A DNA stretch of 64,000 nt from Rhipidocladum racemiflorum. Lineage: Eukaryota > Streptophyta > Magnoliopsida > Poales > Poaceae. A program made the position numbers and the translations under genes. The stretch spans positions 8,385,001-8,449,000 of the forward strand of contig CM070585.1 of assembly GCA_036346355.1 (NCBI GenBank), read 5' to 3'. The notes beneath the pieces were generated by a model. That model searched no databases. It was not told the origin of the DNA and saw only the letters and a program-made list of their open reading frames with translations. Below are positions 23,051-33,980 of this stretch, one piece after another; positions within the stretch are counted from its first letter, which is position 1; each line of letters begins with the position of its first letter.

Positions 23051-23782
23051 CGGTTGAGCGAACGCACGTTTACCTTCATCGGTTTGAACGTTGTGCTCGT
23101 GCGAGCTACTGTCGGGCAATCCGAGTGGAACCTTGGCGATCTCCCTCGAGGGGGATCGTTTCCAAGCGGACGTAGCTCCCGGCGCGGGTGTCCGACCCGC
23201 TGTGGGGCGTTCCATAAAAACCTTTCCTTACTCATCCCGCGTTGGGCTGCCGGGTCGTCCGCCGACCCGGAGCGCGGCTGGCCGCCACTCATCGATGAGC
23301 TCCGCGGGAGAGTGTGAGGTATGGTCTCGGACGCGGGCCACAGTGATTGGGTCGTCCGCCGACCCATCTAGAGGCCCTCTGGGGGCTCACTGCGACCCGC
23401 TCCTCGCTCTATTTTACGTGTTGGGGCGGCTTTCATTCCAGCTGGCTGGATTCGGCCTTCGTAACCCTCAGCACGGTGCCGGGCCTCGGGCGCGAGCCCG
23501 TAGGTCGCTTGTTCTCCCGAGGCCGGGCGGCCCAGTGGGCCGTTTTCATACCTTTCTTGGCATGGGGTGCCCTGCCCGCTGGTACCGGCGGGTCTGGCGA
23601 TGTCACGGCGTCGCGGCGTGAGGCGGCCGTTTGCCGGGCGATTAATGCTCAGTGGGATTTAAATGGGCTGCGGCACGTTACCGGAGTAGTGGGCGTGGTG
23701 GCAGGCTGACAGTTGGCGACTGCGTCGGTCCACGTGAGGAGGCGTCGGTTGGGTGCGGAGGCGCGCCTGTTCCCGCCAGGCG
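23051..23782. other. GC-rich non-coding 3' region of the Gypsy element, upstream of the antisense gene
   Basis: No recognisable gene. Frames on both strands are open through high GC content. The words GTCGTCCGCCGACCC recur. It lies immediately upstream of the plus-strand TATA box at 23783 and may hold its promoter. Confidence 0.4.
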
Positions 23783-23790
23783 CCTATAAA
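23783..23790 (+). promoter_or_regulatory. TATA box of the antisense transposon gene
   Basis: CCTATAAA on the plus strand, followed by a purine-rich leader (GGAAGGAGCGGG and AAAAAGAAAAGGAGAG), with the first ATG of the antisense gene at 23930. This puts it about 140 bp upstream of the start, a normal plant spacing. Confidence 0.6.
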
Positions 23791-23929
23791 GGAAGGAGCG
23801 GGCGGTGTGGAGGGAGCAAAGCCTTCTGCTCGCGTCCTCTGCAAAAAGAAAAGGAGAGAAAACGCAAGGGAAGAAGAAAAGCTTCCTGCTTCGTCGCGCC
23901 GTCCCCCGCTCTCCTACGCACATTCGGGG

Positions 23930-26900
23930 ATGTCGTTGACCCCGCACTTGGCCGCGGCGGGTCGCTACCTCGGCTTGGAGAGGAAGGAGCTCCTTCCTCG
24001 CAGCCTCGATCCGGGCGGATGCCGTGGCCGACCGAGGTCCCCGAACCGAAGACGGCGAGATCGTCTCGCTGGCGGCCTTCTCCGCGCGGGGTCGCGGCCT
24101 CCCACTCCACCCGTTCGTCCGGGGGCTGCTGCACTACTACGGGGGGGGGGGAAGTTCATCACCTGAACCCGAATGGAGTCCTCCACATCGCGGTCTTCAT
24201 GACGCTGTGCGAGGCCTTTCTGGGGATCGAACCCCACTGGGGGCTCTGGCGCCACTTCTTCTTCGCGAGGCCGCCGTCGGATGCCACCAGCCTCCTCGGC
24301 GCTCTGGCGATCCAACTGCGCTTCGCCGCAAGTCGCCCTACATCGATGTGAAGCTGCCGACGCCCAACCGGGGTGGCACAATGAGTGGTTCTACGTCCGA
24401 ACATCGGCAACAAAGTTCGCCCTTCAGCTGGGAATTTACCGACGCCGCATCCTTGCCGGACCTGGGGTCCTCGACGCGAGGGACCGGGCGAAGGTGGATG
24501 CGATCCTTGAAAGCTCGCGGACTGGCGGCGGGCCTGGCGAGCAAGGTGGTCCTCAAGACGTTCATGGAGAGGCGCATCCAACCCCTCAAGGATCGGCCGC
24601 GCCATGTTCGAAAGTACATCGGACCGACCGACCCCGCAAGGTCGCCGGCGAGCTTCCGTCGGAGGTCCTCGCGCGTGTGGCCGCGATTTCCATCGCGGAG
24701 ATACCAAGCCACGGGCGAGGCGCCCGCGCTGCTTCTTCTCGCAGAATCCGCAGAACTTGGTACGTCTGGTGGCTCCTGTTTGCTTTTGCTTCGCTCTGTT
24801 CCTTCGCCCCCTTACCCGAGCGCGTTCTTGCAGGGGCTCGGTGGCCTGATCACCCGCCCCTTGCTTTCGGGGGAAAAGGAGGCGAGAGCGGTCGTGCGCC
24901 TCGCAACGGAGCGGCGCGACGCCGCCCTCCTGGCGAAGGAGGCCACGAAGGTGCGGAAGAGGAAAGAGCGCTGGATGGCACATGGGCGAGGAGGTCTCTG
25001 ACGAGACTTTGAGTGACGGACGAAGAGTCATCGTCGAGCGAGGGGGGAGCGGTTGCCGGAGGCGACTCTGGCGGCTGCGACGCGGGTTCCAGCCGCGGGG
25101 CCGGCGACCGTGGTTCCTTGGAAGAAACCGCAGGCGCAGGTTATATCCTGAGGATGCGCAGACCCCTCACGCCTCCTCGCGGGGGCCCGGCAAAAAGGGC
25201 ACGTCAGGTGCCGGTTGTTCACTCCTCTCGGTAAGTGATTTATGCGCCCCCAGTTTGGTCCTCTCTGGTGTTTCTTCCTTCGCACTCGACCGATCACGTG
25301 GCGCAGGGGGCTCACCGGGCCGAGGGCGCTGAGTCCCACTTCGGCGGTGAGGAACCGCACTTTCAGCCTCCCGTCCGCGGTGCGCGCGGCGGTCGTCGGA
25401 GCGGGGTCTCTGATGCGCCCCGCGGCAGGTTCTGGCAGTGAGGGGACGCCGCCGGAGGGGTAGCGCGGCCGCTGCCGCCCCGACAATGCAGAGGAAGCTC
25501 CACGGCGCGCTTCGCCGCCAAGGCCTGCCTGGTGAGACCGGTGAGGTCCTCGCCGCCACCCGGGCTGGGACCGCTACCGCCTGGCAGCATCGACGGAGAC
25601 GTTCTGCCATCCTTGCCTTCCCGCGACCGCCGATCAGGGTCGGCGCGACTCTGCCACGGGGAAGTATCGATTCGCGGCGTTCGCGACACCGGGCGACGAA
25701 GTTCTCGCCGCTTCGCCGCCGGGCCACCGCTGCTGGCGGTCCGAGTGTTGCCGAGGGCGCGCAACCGGCCGCTGCCGCAGACGCTTTGCAAAGTGGAAGT
25801 CGAGACAGGGCGGTTGCCGACCGCCGTGCTGACTTGGCCCGGCCCTGACCCGGCCGGAGGGCCCGCGTTCGTTCTGGACGACGAGGCAGAACGCGCGGAT
25901 TGGAACGCTTTGGAGGAGGAGATGGGGAGGATCCACGCCGACCTCACTCGCGCCGTTGACGCCGCGTCCAGGGCGAGAAAGTCCATTGCTCAGGAGTCCC
26001 GCTCGGCCAGATCGGTAAGTCTGACGGGGATTTGTCTTTCGTGCATCTCTCGACCAAAACGGAGATCGACCGGCAGTATTTGCAGCGCTTGACATCCTGG
26101 GCGGTGGACAAGTCGATGTTCCTCCGGCACTTGCACACCGGGAGTGCCATAGGAAGAGCTGCTCGACGCCCGAGGGCGCTTTGTTGCCGAAAGCAAGGAA
26201 GGGCCGCCACTACCGGGTCGGGCCGTCGGGGAAGTCACTGAAGCCTTGCGGGAGGCTCAGCGACTTGTGGAGTCGTTGACCGTCGAGGGAGAGAGGGCCA
26301 GGTCGTCCCTGGCGGATGCTGAAGCGGCCAAGACTTCTGCGGTCCGCGCAGAAGGATCCGCTCGGGCGGAGGCCGCCCTCTTCCGAGAGGAATGCGAGTC
26401 GGCCCGCAGGGAGGCCGACCGGCCAAGGCGAGCGGGATCTTGCTCGGGGGGAGCTCGCGACGGCGAGGGAGCTTGCCGACCGCGCCGCGTCCGATCGAGA
26501 AGCGCGTGCCAAGGTCGAGGAGGAACTTCGCGCCAAAGAGGCCTCCGTGGCCGGTGAGTAGTTCAACCCCTTGGGAGCCACTGCAACGGGTGTCTTCTGA
26601 CGCTGTTTTTGTCCCTACAGAGCTGCGAAAAAGCCTTAGCGACGCGCTGGAGTCACGAAGGGTGGCGGTGGAGAAACGGGATGCGGCGGTCGAGTCACGT
26701 GACTCGGCCCTTAGGGACAAGCGGGTGGCGGAGAGGGACGCGGCCGATACGACGGCCGAGCTGACGGTCCTCCACGTGGGCATCCAGGCCGTCTGCGACC
26801 GGCTGTTCGGGCTTACTCCGGGCCCCAGCGCCATCCCCGCCATACTTGGATGGGTCCCTGAGCGCGTCGAGGCGTCGATGCGGGAAGCGGCGGTGCTTGG

Positions 26901-27093
26901 CGCTTCCTCGGCCCTGTTCAACACCGTCTCTTATTATGACGGCGTCGACCTTGAGGTGGTTGGGAGCGGCGTTGTTGGCCAAAGCGACGAAGAAGTCGAC
27001 GCATTCATGGCCCGGGTCGATCCGTGCGCCCAAGAGATTGCCCGCCGAATCTCGCCGCGAGAAATCCTCCATCGGAAGGAGGGAGATGATTAG
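23930..27093 (+). pseudogene. Antisense ORF of the Gypsy element: 'putative gypsy-type transposon' domain plus coiled coil
   Basis: The gene is opposite to gag-pol. Likely exons are 23930-24759, 24834-25230, 25307-26014, about 26200-26553 and 26621-27093, with GT-AG introns at 24760-24833, 25231-25306 and 26554-26620. Exon 1 carries GLPLHPFVRGLLHYYG and HHLNPNGVLHIAVFMTLCEA followed by FLGIEPHWGLWRHFF. These are the core of the plant domain long catalogued as 'putative gypsy type transposon' (Pfam Transposase_28). Later exons are Glu/Arg/Ala-rich coiled coil (SLADAEAAKTSAVRAEGSA; EKRDAAVESRDSALRDKRVA), and the final exon ends at TAG 27093. Frameshifts near 24,030, 24,150 and 24,985 break it. 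The role of this protein is not known; its antisense position is typical of the Tat clade. Alternative: the frameshifts are sequencing errors and the gene is whole. Confidence 0.72.
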
Positions 27094-28190
27094 TTTCCCT
27101 ATTTTTTGCTTTTTTGCAGTGCATGTAATGAACATGATTGCCCTAATCGAGTTCGATGTGTCGGGTTGCTTTAAGTTATTTTGCCCGTCTACCCCGTGCT
27201 TCCTCTGTGAATTTGGGCAATCTTACGACCATAGCTACAGGGCCCGCGGGGGTGCCCTGAGAGCGTAGGTGTTGCTTCAACTCCGTCCGAAGAGATCACG
27301 GAATAAGACAAGCTATCTCGAGCGATCGCTTTGTGGAGGAGAGGTGCCTAGGTCGGACCGCCTCCTTCGCGAAGCTTGCGTTTGGTGGGTTGGAACGCTG
27401 ACCTGAGTGGGGGTGCTTCGACCGTCCCTAGCGTCTCTTGCTGGGAGGACTTGTTTCCTCGCAGAGTGCTACTTGCCGTGAGTCGCGCGAGGCGAGGCCG
27501 TAGTACTTTGGGCCGGGGAAATAGCCACGAGGTAGATAGCTCGGTCGGCCGAGTACGGCTTAGGTTAGCGACTGTGACGCTTTTTAACGATGGCCCGGTC
27601 GATCCGCCTGATTGATCAAGCTAACTGCTCGGGCAACTTCCTTTTTGCGCGAAATGCTACTCGGGAGCCGTAGCCGCTGGGGCTTAAGTTGTAGCATTCG
27701 GTTCGAGGAGGTTGCCACGAGGGAGATTGTTTGATCGGTCGACTGGCCGACCTAAATCGAAAGGCTCCATCCGACCGCCCTTGGCCCTTTGCTCAAGTAG
27801 CCTCCCTTTTGCGCAAAGTGCTACCTCGGAGCCGTAGCCGCGGGGGCGTGGGCTGTAGCATTTTGGGTTTGAAGAGGTTACTATGAGGAGGGTAGCCCGG
27901 TCGGAGTGGTTACCGGTCATTGATCTAGGTCGCTGACCCCTGAGGTCGCAGGGCAGCCCCCGAGTGGTGCGTGGGGACTGAGGGGGCAGTCGCCACGCAC
28001 CGCTTGAGCCCGTGGCAGGCGTGTGATATTTTTGAAAAAAGGATTTTAAGTTTTGGAGATAAGGGCGGATTAACTCGCCTTGGGGACCGCGCCGCTTTCG
28101 GAACTGGTGTTGGGCGCTTCGTCTTCCGCTCCGTTGCGTGATCCCAAGGCGCTTCGTCTTCCGCGCCTCCCGCACTGTTTGGCTATAAAA
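27094..28190. other. Spacer between the two antisense units
   Basis: No gene recognised. GC-rich, with a twice-occurring ~150-bp word group (GCGCAAAGTGCTAC, GGAGCCGTAGCCG, GGGGCTTAAGTTGTAGCAT at about 27,650-27,890), probably 3' untranslated and promoter sequence. Confidence 0.4.
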
Positions 28191-28192
28191 GG

Positions 28193-28200
28193 AGAGGCGC
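28193..28200 (+). promoter_or_regulatory. TATA box of the second antisense unit
   Basis: CTATAAAA within TTGGCTATAAAAGGAGAGGC, 57 bp upstream of the ATG at 28257. Near-consensus plant TATA box. Confidence 0.6.
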
Positions 28201-28256
28201 CGGTGCGCTCGTTACTTTGGCAAGGACCGCCACCAAACGAACTTTCTCTGCGCGCC

Positions 28257-28523
28257 ATGGCGGACCGCAACACTCAGCCCCGCGAGGAAGTGGTCGCCCA
28301 TCAGGCCTGGCTGCAGGAGGTGGCGGAGGCTGAGGCTGAGGCTGTTCGTGAGGACGTACGGCGAGTTGGCGTCCTCATCGTGGGTGTTTCCCGACTTCGG
28401 GAAGTGAGGGCGCCGCTGGTGCAGGCGGTGGTCGAGAGACGTCGCGCGGAGTTCGGCTGGCGGGGCGCACACCAAGATCATAACGGGCTGTTCGTTCTTG
28501 GTTGGGGCGATGTTCCTCCATAA
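28257..28523 (+). CDS. Small antisense ORF of the Gypsy element, function unknown
   Basis: 88 codons from the ATG in GCGCCATGGCG (good context) to TAA at 28521-28523, then AATAAATAAA as a possible poly(A) signal. The product begins MADRNTQPREEVVAHQAW and has an acidic-alanine stretch (EVAEAEAEAVREDVRRVGVL) likely to form a helix, then REVRAPLVQAVVERRRAEFG. I do not recognise the family. It lies between the larger antisense gene and the 3' end of integrase, on the opposite strand to pol. It is short, intact and has its own TATA box. It could be a second antisense gene or the first exon of a longer one. Confidence 0.5.
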   Translation: MADRNTQPREEVVAHQAWLQEVAEAEAEAVREDVRRVGVLIVGVSRLREVRAPLVQAVVERRRAEFGWRGAHQDHNGLFVLGWGDVPP

Positions 28524-29170
28524 ATAAATAAAGCGCTTCTTTGCTCCCTGTTTCTTTTTTCTTCTTCGAGGATTTTGCGCTTGCGATTTGCCCATATCCG
28601 TAGTCTTTTGGGACCGCAACGGATCCAGCGTAGGTTGGAGGCGGGACTTTATGTGTGTTTGTTACCGGAATGGGACGACCCGACCAACTGTAGGTCGGTT
28701 GTCCTTGTATTCGTGGTCTTTGCGACGGCGTAGTACTACCGGGACCTCGGCTTTGGGCAGGTCGCAGATTTCATGTAGGTCAAAGACGGAGAGAGAGGGA
28801 GAGCACTCGGTCGGTCGTCCGAGAGCCGCGCTTCCTTTGCTCAAGTATTTGTCGAGTGGTAAAAAAGAGGGGAGAGGTGGACTATGAATAGAACTTTCTC
28901 AGCTTCTCTATGTTCCACGCATTAGTCACGAGATTTCCTTCAGTGTCCTTGAGGCGGAAGGTGCCGGCCTGAGGACTTCTGGCGATGGTGAAAGGCCCTC
29001 CCAGCGGGGAGAGCTTGTGCCTGCCCTTCGCGGATTGGACTTGACGCAGCACCAAGTTGCCGACTTGAATGAGCGGCCGCGAACCCGTCGGCCGTGGTAG
29101 CGCGCAGCCTGGCCGATACTTAGCCGATCAGAAGACCGCGATATCTCGAGCCTCGTCGAGTTGGTCGAGG
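28524..29170. other. 3' end of pol and spacer
   Basis: On the minus strand, 29170-28926 continues the integrase C-terminal region (REDDLDQLDEARDIA-like residues) in a shifted frame. 28,530-28,900 holds no recognisable coding sequence. Confidence 0.4.
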
Positions 29171-29885
29171 TCATCCTGCCGTTCTCGATTCCTCGTAAGG
29201 CCGTCGTGAGTTCTGCACCCTTGGCGCACCGTACTCAAGGTCAGTCGGGAGGACAGCCTCCGCTCCGAATACCAAGAAGAAAGGTGTGAACCCGGTCGAC
29301 CGGGTCGGCGTGGTTCGTAGACTCCAAAGAACGGGTGGTAGCTCGGCGGCCCACCGTCCCGCGAATTTCTTCAGTCGACTGAAGATTCGCGGCTTGAGTC
29401 CTTGGAGGATCATGCCGTTGGCTCGCTCGACCTGGCCGTTGGCCCGGGGGTCGCTACTGCCGCCCAATCGACTCGGATATTGAAGTTGTCGCAGAACTCG
29501 AGGAACTCCTTCCCTGTGAACTGCGTCCCATTGTCGGTGATGATGGAGTTGGGCACCCCGAAGCGGTAGACAATATCGCGGAAGAAGCTCGCCGTCAGCC
29601 GATGTGATCTTTGCCAACGGCTTGGCTTCGATCCACTTTGTGAACTTGTCCACGGCGACGAGTAAGTGAGTGAAGCCCCCGGGCGCCTTCTTGAAGGGCC
29701 CGACCAGATAGAGCCCCCAAACCGCGAAGGGCCACGTGATGGGGATTGTCTGCAGGGATTGCGCAGGAAGGTGCGTCTGTCTGGCGAAGAATTGGCATCC
29801 TTCGCAGGTGCGGACGATTTGGGTCGATTCGCTACGGGCGGTCGGCCAAGAAAAACCTTGTCGGAAGGCTTTTCCTACCAGGGAT
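29171..29885 (-). pseudogene. Gypsy integrase catalytic region
   Basis: Across shifted frames the minus strand shows the DD35E core: MDKFTKWIEAKPL (first strand after the first Asp), SIITDNGTQFTGKEFLEF (second Asp), and NGQVERANGMILQGLKPRIF (Glu), then WSLRTTPTRSTGFTPFFLVFGAEAVLPTDLE. Its known role is 3' processing and strand transfer of the cDNA. At least two frameshifts (near 29,480 and 29,600) separate the pieces. Confidence 0.82.
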
Positions 29886-31237
29886 CATGGCGCGCATGGT
29901 GCCCGCACACCCGCCGTGGATATCCAGCGAAGGTGCTTCCTTGGTCGATCGGAATGCACTTCAAGGATTCCTGACGGGCTCCTTTTGTAGAGGGCGCCGA
30001 CCAGGACGAAAGACTTAGCCCGCCGAGCGAGGCGCCGAGCCTCGGTGGTATCGGCGGGGAGCAACCCGTTCGTCAATCGATCGACAAACGGTTGCCTCCA
30101 GTCGGTTTCGACGCTCAGGACGCCCAAGTCCGACCCAGGCGGGTGAGCATCTGGCCGAAGATCAGCGGGAGCGCCCGTCTTCGGGGGGTCGGTGGCGCCC
30201 TCAGCACTCGGGTCCAACCGGATTGATGGGCTGCTGAGGTCGGAAACGAAGATTCCAGGGGGAACCGGCCCCTTTCCGGAGGCGAGGTTGGCGAGGGAGT
30301 CGGCTTCACCGTTATAGCGTCGGTAGCTGTGATGGAGCTCGAAACCCTTGAACTTCTCTTCGAGCTTGCGGACCTCCAGGCAGTAGGCGGCCATCCGAGC
30401 GTCACGGGGCTCGGTGGCTTTCATCACTTGGTCGACGACCAGCTTGGAGTCGCCGTGAACGTAGAGCCGTCGTGCGCCCAGGTCGGCGGCGATCCGAAGG
30501 CCATTGACGAGGGCTTCGTACTCGGCGACATTGTTGGTGGCGTCGAAGAGTAGGCGGATGGCATACCGAAGCTTGTTGCCGAGTGGGGAGATGATGATGA
30601 CCCCCGCGCCGGCCCCATTCTTGGTGTAAGACCCATCGAAGTACATCGCCCAAGATTCGGTCCTCGACCACCGCAGGACTTGCGCCTCGGTCCACTCGGC
30701 GACGAAGTCCGCCAAGACACTGAGACTTGATCGCGCCGTCCTGGGGACGACGATATGTCGAGGCCATTGAGCTCGAGAGCCCACTTGGCGATTCTTCCCA
30801 GAAGCGTCGCGGTTGTGGACGACTTCTCCGAGTGGTGAGGAGGTTACCACGAGATGGGGTGTCGATCGGCGTAATGGGCAAGCTTCCTCTTGGTAATGAG
30901 CACCGAGTACAAGAACTTCAGATCTGGGGATATCGGACCTTTGTTTCGAGAGCACCTCGGCCGACGGCAGACCGCCTCTGCACCTTGAAAACGCGGCCTT
31001 CCTCCGCCGCTCCACAACAAGTGCCGCTACCGACGACTGAGTCGTGGCGGCGATGTAGAGGAGCAAAGGCTCCTGGCTCCGGCGACCAGACCGGAGGTGA
31101 GGTCGAAAGGCCTTTAGTCGACTAAAGGCTTCCCGAGCCGGGTCCAGGAAAAGCGGTCGGACTTCTTCATCAGCTTGTAGAGTGGCATCCCGCGTTCGCC
31201 GAGGCGGGATACGAAGCGACTTAGTGCCGCGAGGCAC
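29885..31237 (-). CDS. Gypsy pol fragment: RT connection, RNase H and start of integrase
   Basis: A 450-codon open frame. Its middle is a complete RNase H: MYFDGSYTKNGAGAG (Asp), NVAEYEALVNGLR (Glu), LYVHGDSKLVVDQVM (Asp) and RYNGEADSLANLASGKG (last Asp). The N-terminal third does not read as a known RT connection in this frame and is probably shifted. The C-terminal part has the region before the integrase zinc finger (RRLARRAKSFVLVGALYKRS). RNase H followed by integrase is the Gypsy order. Confidence 0.82.
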   Translation of the reverse strand: MPRGTKSLRIPPRRTRDATLQADEEVRPLFLDPAREAFSRLKAFRPHLRSGRRSQEPLLLYIAATTQSSVAALVVERRRKAAFSRCRGGLPSAEVLSKQRSDIPRSEVLVLGAHYQEEACPLRRSTPHLVVTSSPLGEVVHNRDASGKNRQVGSRAQWPRHIVVPRTARSSLSVLADFVAEWTEAQVLRWSRTESWAMYFDGSYTKNGAGAGVIIISPLGNKLRYAIRLLFDATNNVAEYEALVNGLRIAADLGARRLYVHGDSKLVVDQVMKATEPRDARMAAYCLEVRKLEEKFKGFELHHSYRRYNGEADSLANLASGKGPVPPGIFVSDLSSPSIRLDPSAEGATDPPKTGAPADLRPDAHPPGSDLGVLSVETDWRQPFVDRLTNGLLPADTTEARRLARRAKSFVLVGALYKRSPSGILEVHSDRPRKHLRWISTAGVRAPCAP

Positions 31238-31960
31238 CCCATCAATCTCTGAACTCCCTTCAGATCGTTGATTGGCCCCATCCTCGTGATGGCGGATATC
31301 TTATCGCGGTTGGCTTCGATGCCGCGCTCAGAGACGATAAAGCCCAGCAGCTTGCCCTTGGGGACCCCGAAGACGCATTTCTCAGGGTTGAGCTTTACGC
31401 GAAACCGTCGGAGGTTCGCAAAAGTCTCCTCCAGATCGGCGATGAGGCCATCGACCTTCCTGGTTTTGACAACGATGTCATCGACGTAGGCTTCGATAAA
31501 GATGGCCAATTTGGTCTGAAAAACACGCCTGCATACACCGTTGGTATGTGGCGCCTGCGTTTTTTAGACCAAAAGGCATCGTGACGTAAGAGTACGAGCC
31601 GTACGGGGTGATGAAGGAGGTCGCGAGCTGGTCGGACTCCTTCATCGCAATTTGGTGGTAGCCTGAATAGGCGTCCAAGAAGGAAAGGGACTCGCACCCG
31701 GCGGTGGAGTCCACGACCTGGTCGATGCGAGGTAATGGGAATGGATCTTTCGGACAGGCCTTGTTGAGGCTCGTGTAGTCAACACACATTCTCCATTGCC
31801 CCGACTTTTTCTTTACAAGGACGGGATTGGCGAGCCACTCGGTGACGCACCTCCCTTACAAAGCCGGCCAAAAGTTTGGCGATCTCTTCCCCAATGGCCT
31901 GGCGCTTTTCTTCGCCGAACGGCGCAGCGCCGGGCGACCGTCCGATCCCTGGCCGAATGT
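31114..31960 (-). pseudogene. Gypsy reverse transcriptase
   Basis: Two frames joined by a frameshift near 31,500. Frame one has CVDYTSLNKACPKDPFPLP, SFLDAYSGYHQIAM and TMPFGLKNAGATYQRCM (RT blocks 2-4). Frame two has EAYVDDIVVKT (the catalytic YVDD), LNPEKCVFGVPKGKLLGFIV and the thumb. The catalytic residues are intact, but the frameshift prevents a single polypeptide. Confidence 0.87.
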
Positions 31961-32810
31961 TCGTGGAATGCTCGGCGACCTCTTTCGAACTCCTGGCATA
32001 TCCGAGGTCTCTGCCGAAGACGCCTCGGCTTGCCCAAGGAAGTCGACGAGCCGCTTTCCTATTTGGCGGTGAGGGCGCCCCGATCCGCACGGTCTTGGCG
32101 GGATCTTCGATCGATCGTGACCTCCTTCGTGTCCTCCGCGGATTTGAAGGAGCTCGCCCCCGATTTGCCGGAGTCGGGGCGGACTCGGGGCCTTCTCCTG
32201 GAGTCGGGCGAGCTCGGGCGAAGCGACGATCACCGGGCTAACTCGTAGTCGCTTCGCCATAGCTGTAGGCGAAGCCGAAGGATGCGCCACGGTGATGACA
32301 CCGCGCCCTGGCATCTTCAGCTTGAGATAGGTGTAGTTGGGGACAGCCATGAACTTCGCGTAGCAAGGCCGTCCCAGGATGGCGTGGTAGGAGCCGGGAA
32401 AGTCCACAACCTCGAAAGTGAGGTTCTCGGTGCGGAAGTTGTTCGGGCTCCCAAAGGTGACGGGCAGGCCGACCTGTCCGAGGGGGTGGGCCTGTTGACC
32501 TGGGACAACGCCGTGGAAAGGCGCCCGCTGGCCGGAGGGCGGAGCGAGGACCCCAGGGCATCGAGGTCTCAACATACATGATGTTGAGACTCGATGCCGC
32601 CGCCCATGAGCGCCTTGGTCAGCGCTTCCCACGATGGGGTCGACGACGAAGCGGGTAGCGTCCGGGTGCGGGATGTGGTCGGGTGGTTTGTCCGATCGAA
32701 GGCGATCGGGCACTCCACCACCTTAAGTAGGAGGGCACGGCGGGGTAGCCGTGTGAACCTCTCGGTGGGCGAAGCTTCAACCGCCGCTTGTCGGCATAGC
32801 ACTCGCCCCT
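31961..32810 (-). pseudogene. Gypsy protease region
   Basis: Shows GSPNNFRTENLTFEVVDF and YHAILGRPCYAKFMAVPNYT, followed by YLKLKMPGRGVITV, the conserved tail of the retropepsin-like domain in Tat elements. Upstream, where a D-G-G-S catalytic loop is expected, the sequence reads ALTKALMGGGIES, with the Asp replaced and a shift following. The protease is therefore probably inactive. Confidence 0.75.
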
Positions 32811-32989
32811 CCGAAGATCATGAGGCAGCCGCCGAGCCGTGGGAACTCGCTTACCGGCTCATCGCTCTTCGCCGCTGTCGGTGCCGGGTCGCGCTTCTTC
32901 CTTACCCCGCGATGTCGAGGGTTTCCTGAGAGAAACCGCTTCAAGACTTCGCAGCCGACATTTGTGTTTGACGGATAGTCGTGGTTCGG

Positions 32990-33980
32990 CACGGACTATC
33001 CATCGCTGAATCGGCGTCGGCCACGGGCCTCATTGTTTAAGTGTGGTCGGCTCAATGGGCGATTATTCGCGCGTTCTCGCTTCCCTTCCGCTTCCTTTTG
33101 TCGTATGGCGGGGGGCGCCGCCCCGAGGTCGGGCTGTTTTGTGGGCCGCCTTCCTTTCGAAGATGGCCCCCACGGCCTCCTCGCCGAGGCGTGATTGGTG
33201 GCGATGTCGAGGAGCTCCTTGGTGGTCCAGGTTTCGCACACCAGCTTGTGGACTGTGGCCTCGCACGTGGTGCCGTAGATGAACGCCGACGACGCCGGCG
33301 TCACGGATGTCGAGGAGCTCGTTGCACTTTGGGGAGAAGCGGCGGATGTAGTCTCGAAGGGTTTCCTACTGGCCGCTTGCAGCTCTTCAGTCCCAGGAGT
33401 TGCCAGGGCGCTTGTAGGTGCCCTGAAGTTCCCGACTAAAAGGTTCACAGTCGGCCCACCGCCGATGGTGTTCATGGGCAGTACGAGCCAGGCTCGAGCC
33501 GAGTCCGCAAGGTAGATGGGGAGATATCGAATGATGAAGGAGTCGTCTGTCGCTCCCCACTTCGGCAGCGAGCCGATAGTCTTCAAGCCGACATCGGGTT
33601 GGTGGCCCTGTGTATTTGGCTATGTTAGTCGGGGCCCGTAACCTGGTCGGAAGTCGGTGTTGCGGATGAGGCGGGTGAACGCGACGCGCCCGGACCGTCG
33701 AATCCGGTCGGAATGGTTGCGTCGCATTATCGGCGACCCGCGAGGGCGCCGCCATCGGTAGCTCTCCTTCGCGCCTCGAGGGTGGTGCGAAGATCATACT
33801 TGTCCCCAGGCGGTGGCGCACCGGTGTATGATGCCTGGGGAGCTCGTGGAGCGGGCCGTCTTGGCTGAGCTCCGTTGGCCCTGTGAGGAGTGGCCCAGCG
33901 GCCCGGCGGCGCCGTCCGTCGGGAGTCGGAACCTTGGGCGTCTTTGAACGACAAGACGCTCTACCGCCCCGGAGGTTCTC
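32990..33980 (-). pseudogene. Gypsy gag
   Basis: Fragments in three frames give MKTIGSLPKWGATDDSFIIR and YLPIYLADSARAWLVLP, the retrotransposon gag signature of Tat/Retrosat-type elements. Further pieces are FVGNF-like, GTYKRPGNSWD, the TTCE-VHKL segment, and TTKELLDIATNHAS. Frameshifts near 33,440 and several other places break the frame. Upstream, 33,980-34,793 has the leader and N-terminal part in fragmented frames without a clear start. Confidence 0.75.

Noticed and set aside
24159..25031. 290-codon minus-strand ORF
   Set aside because: Antisense shadow of the plus-strand gypsy-type transposon domain gene, which has the recognisable motifs.
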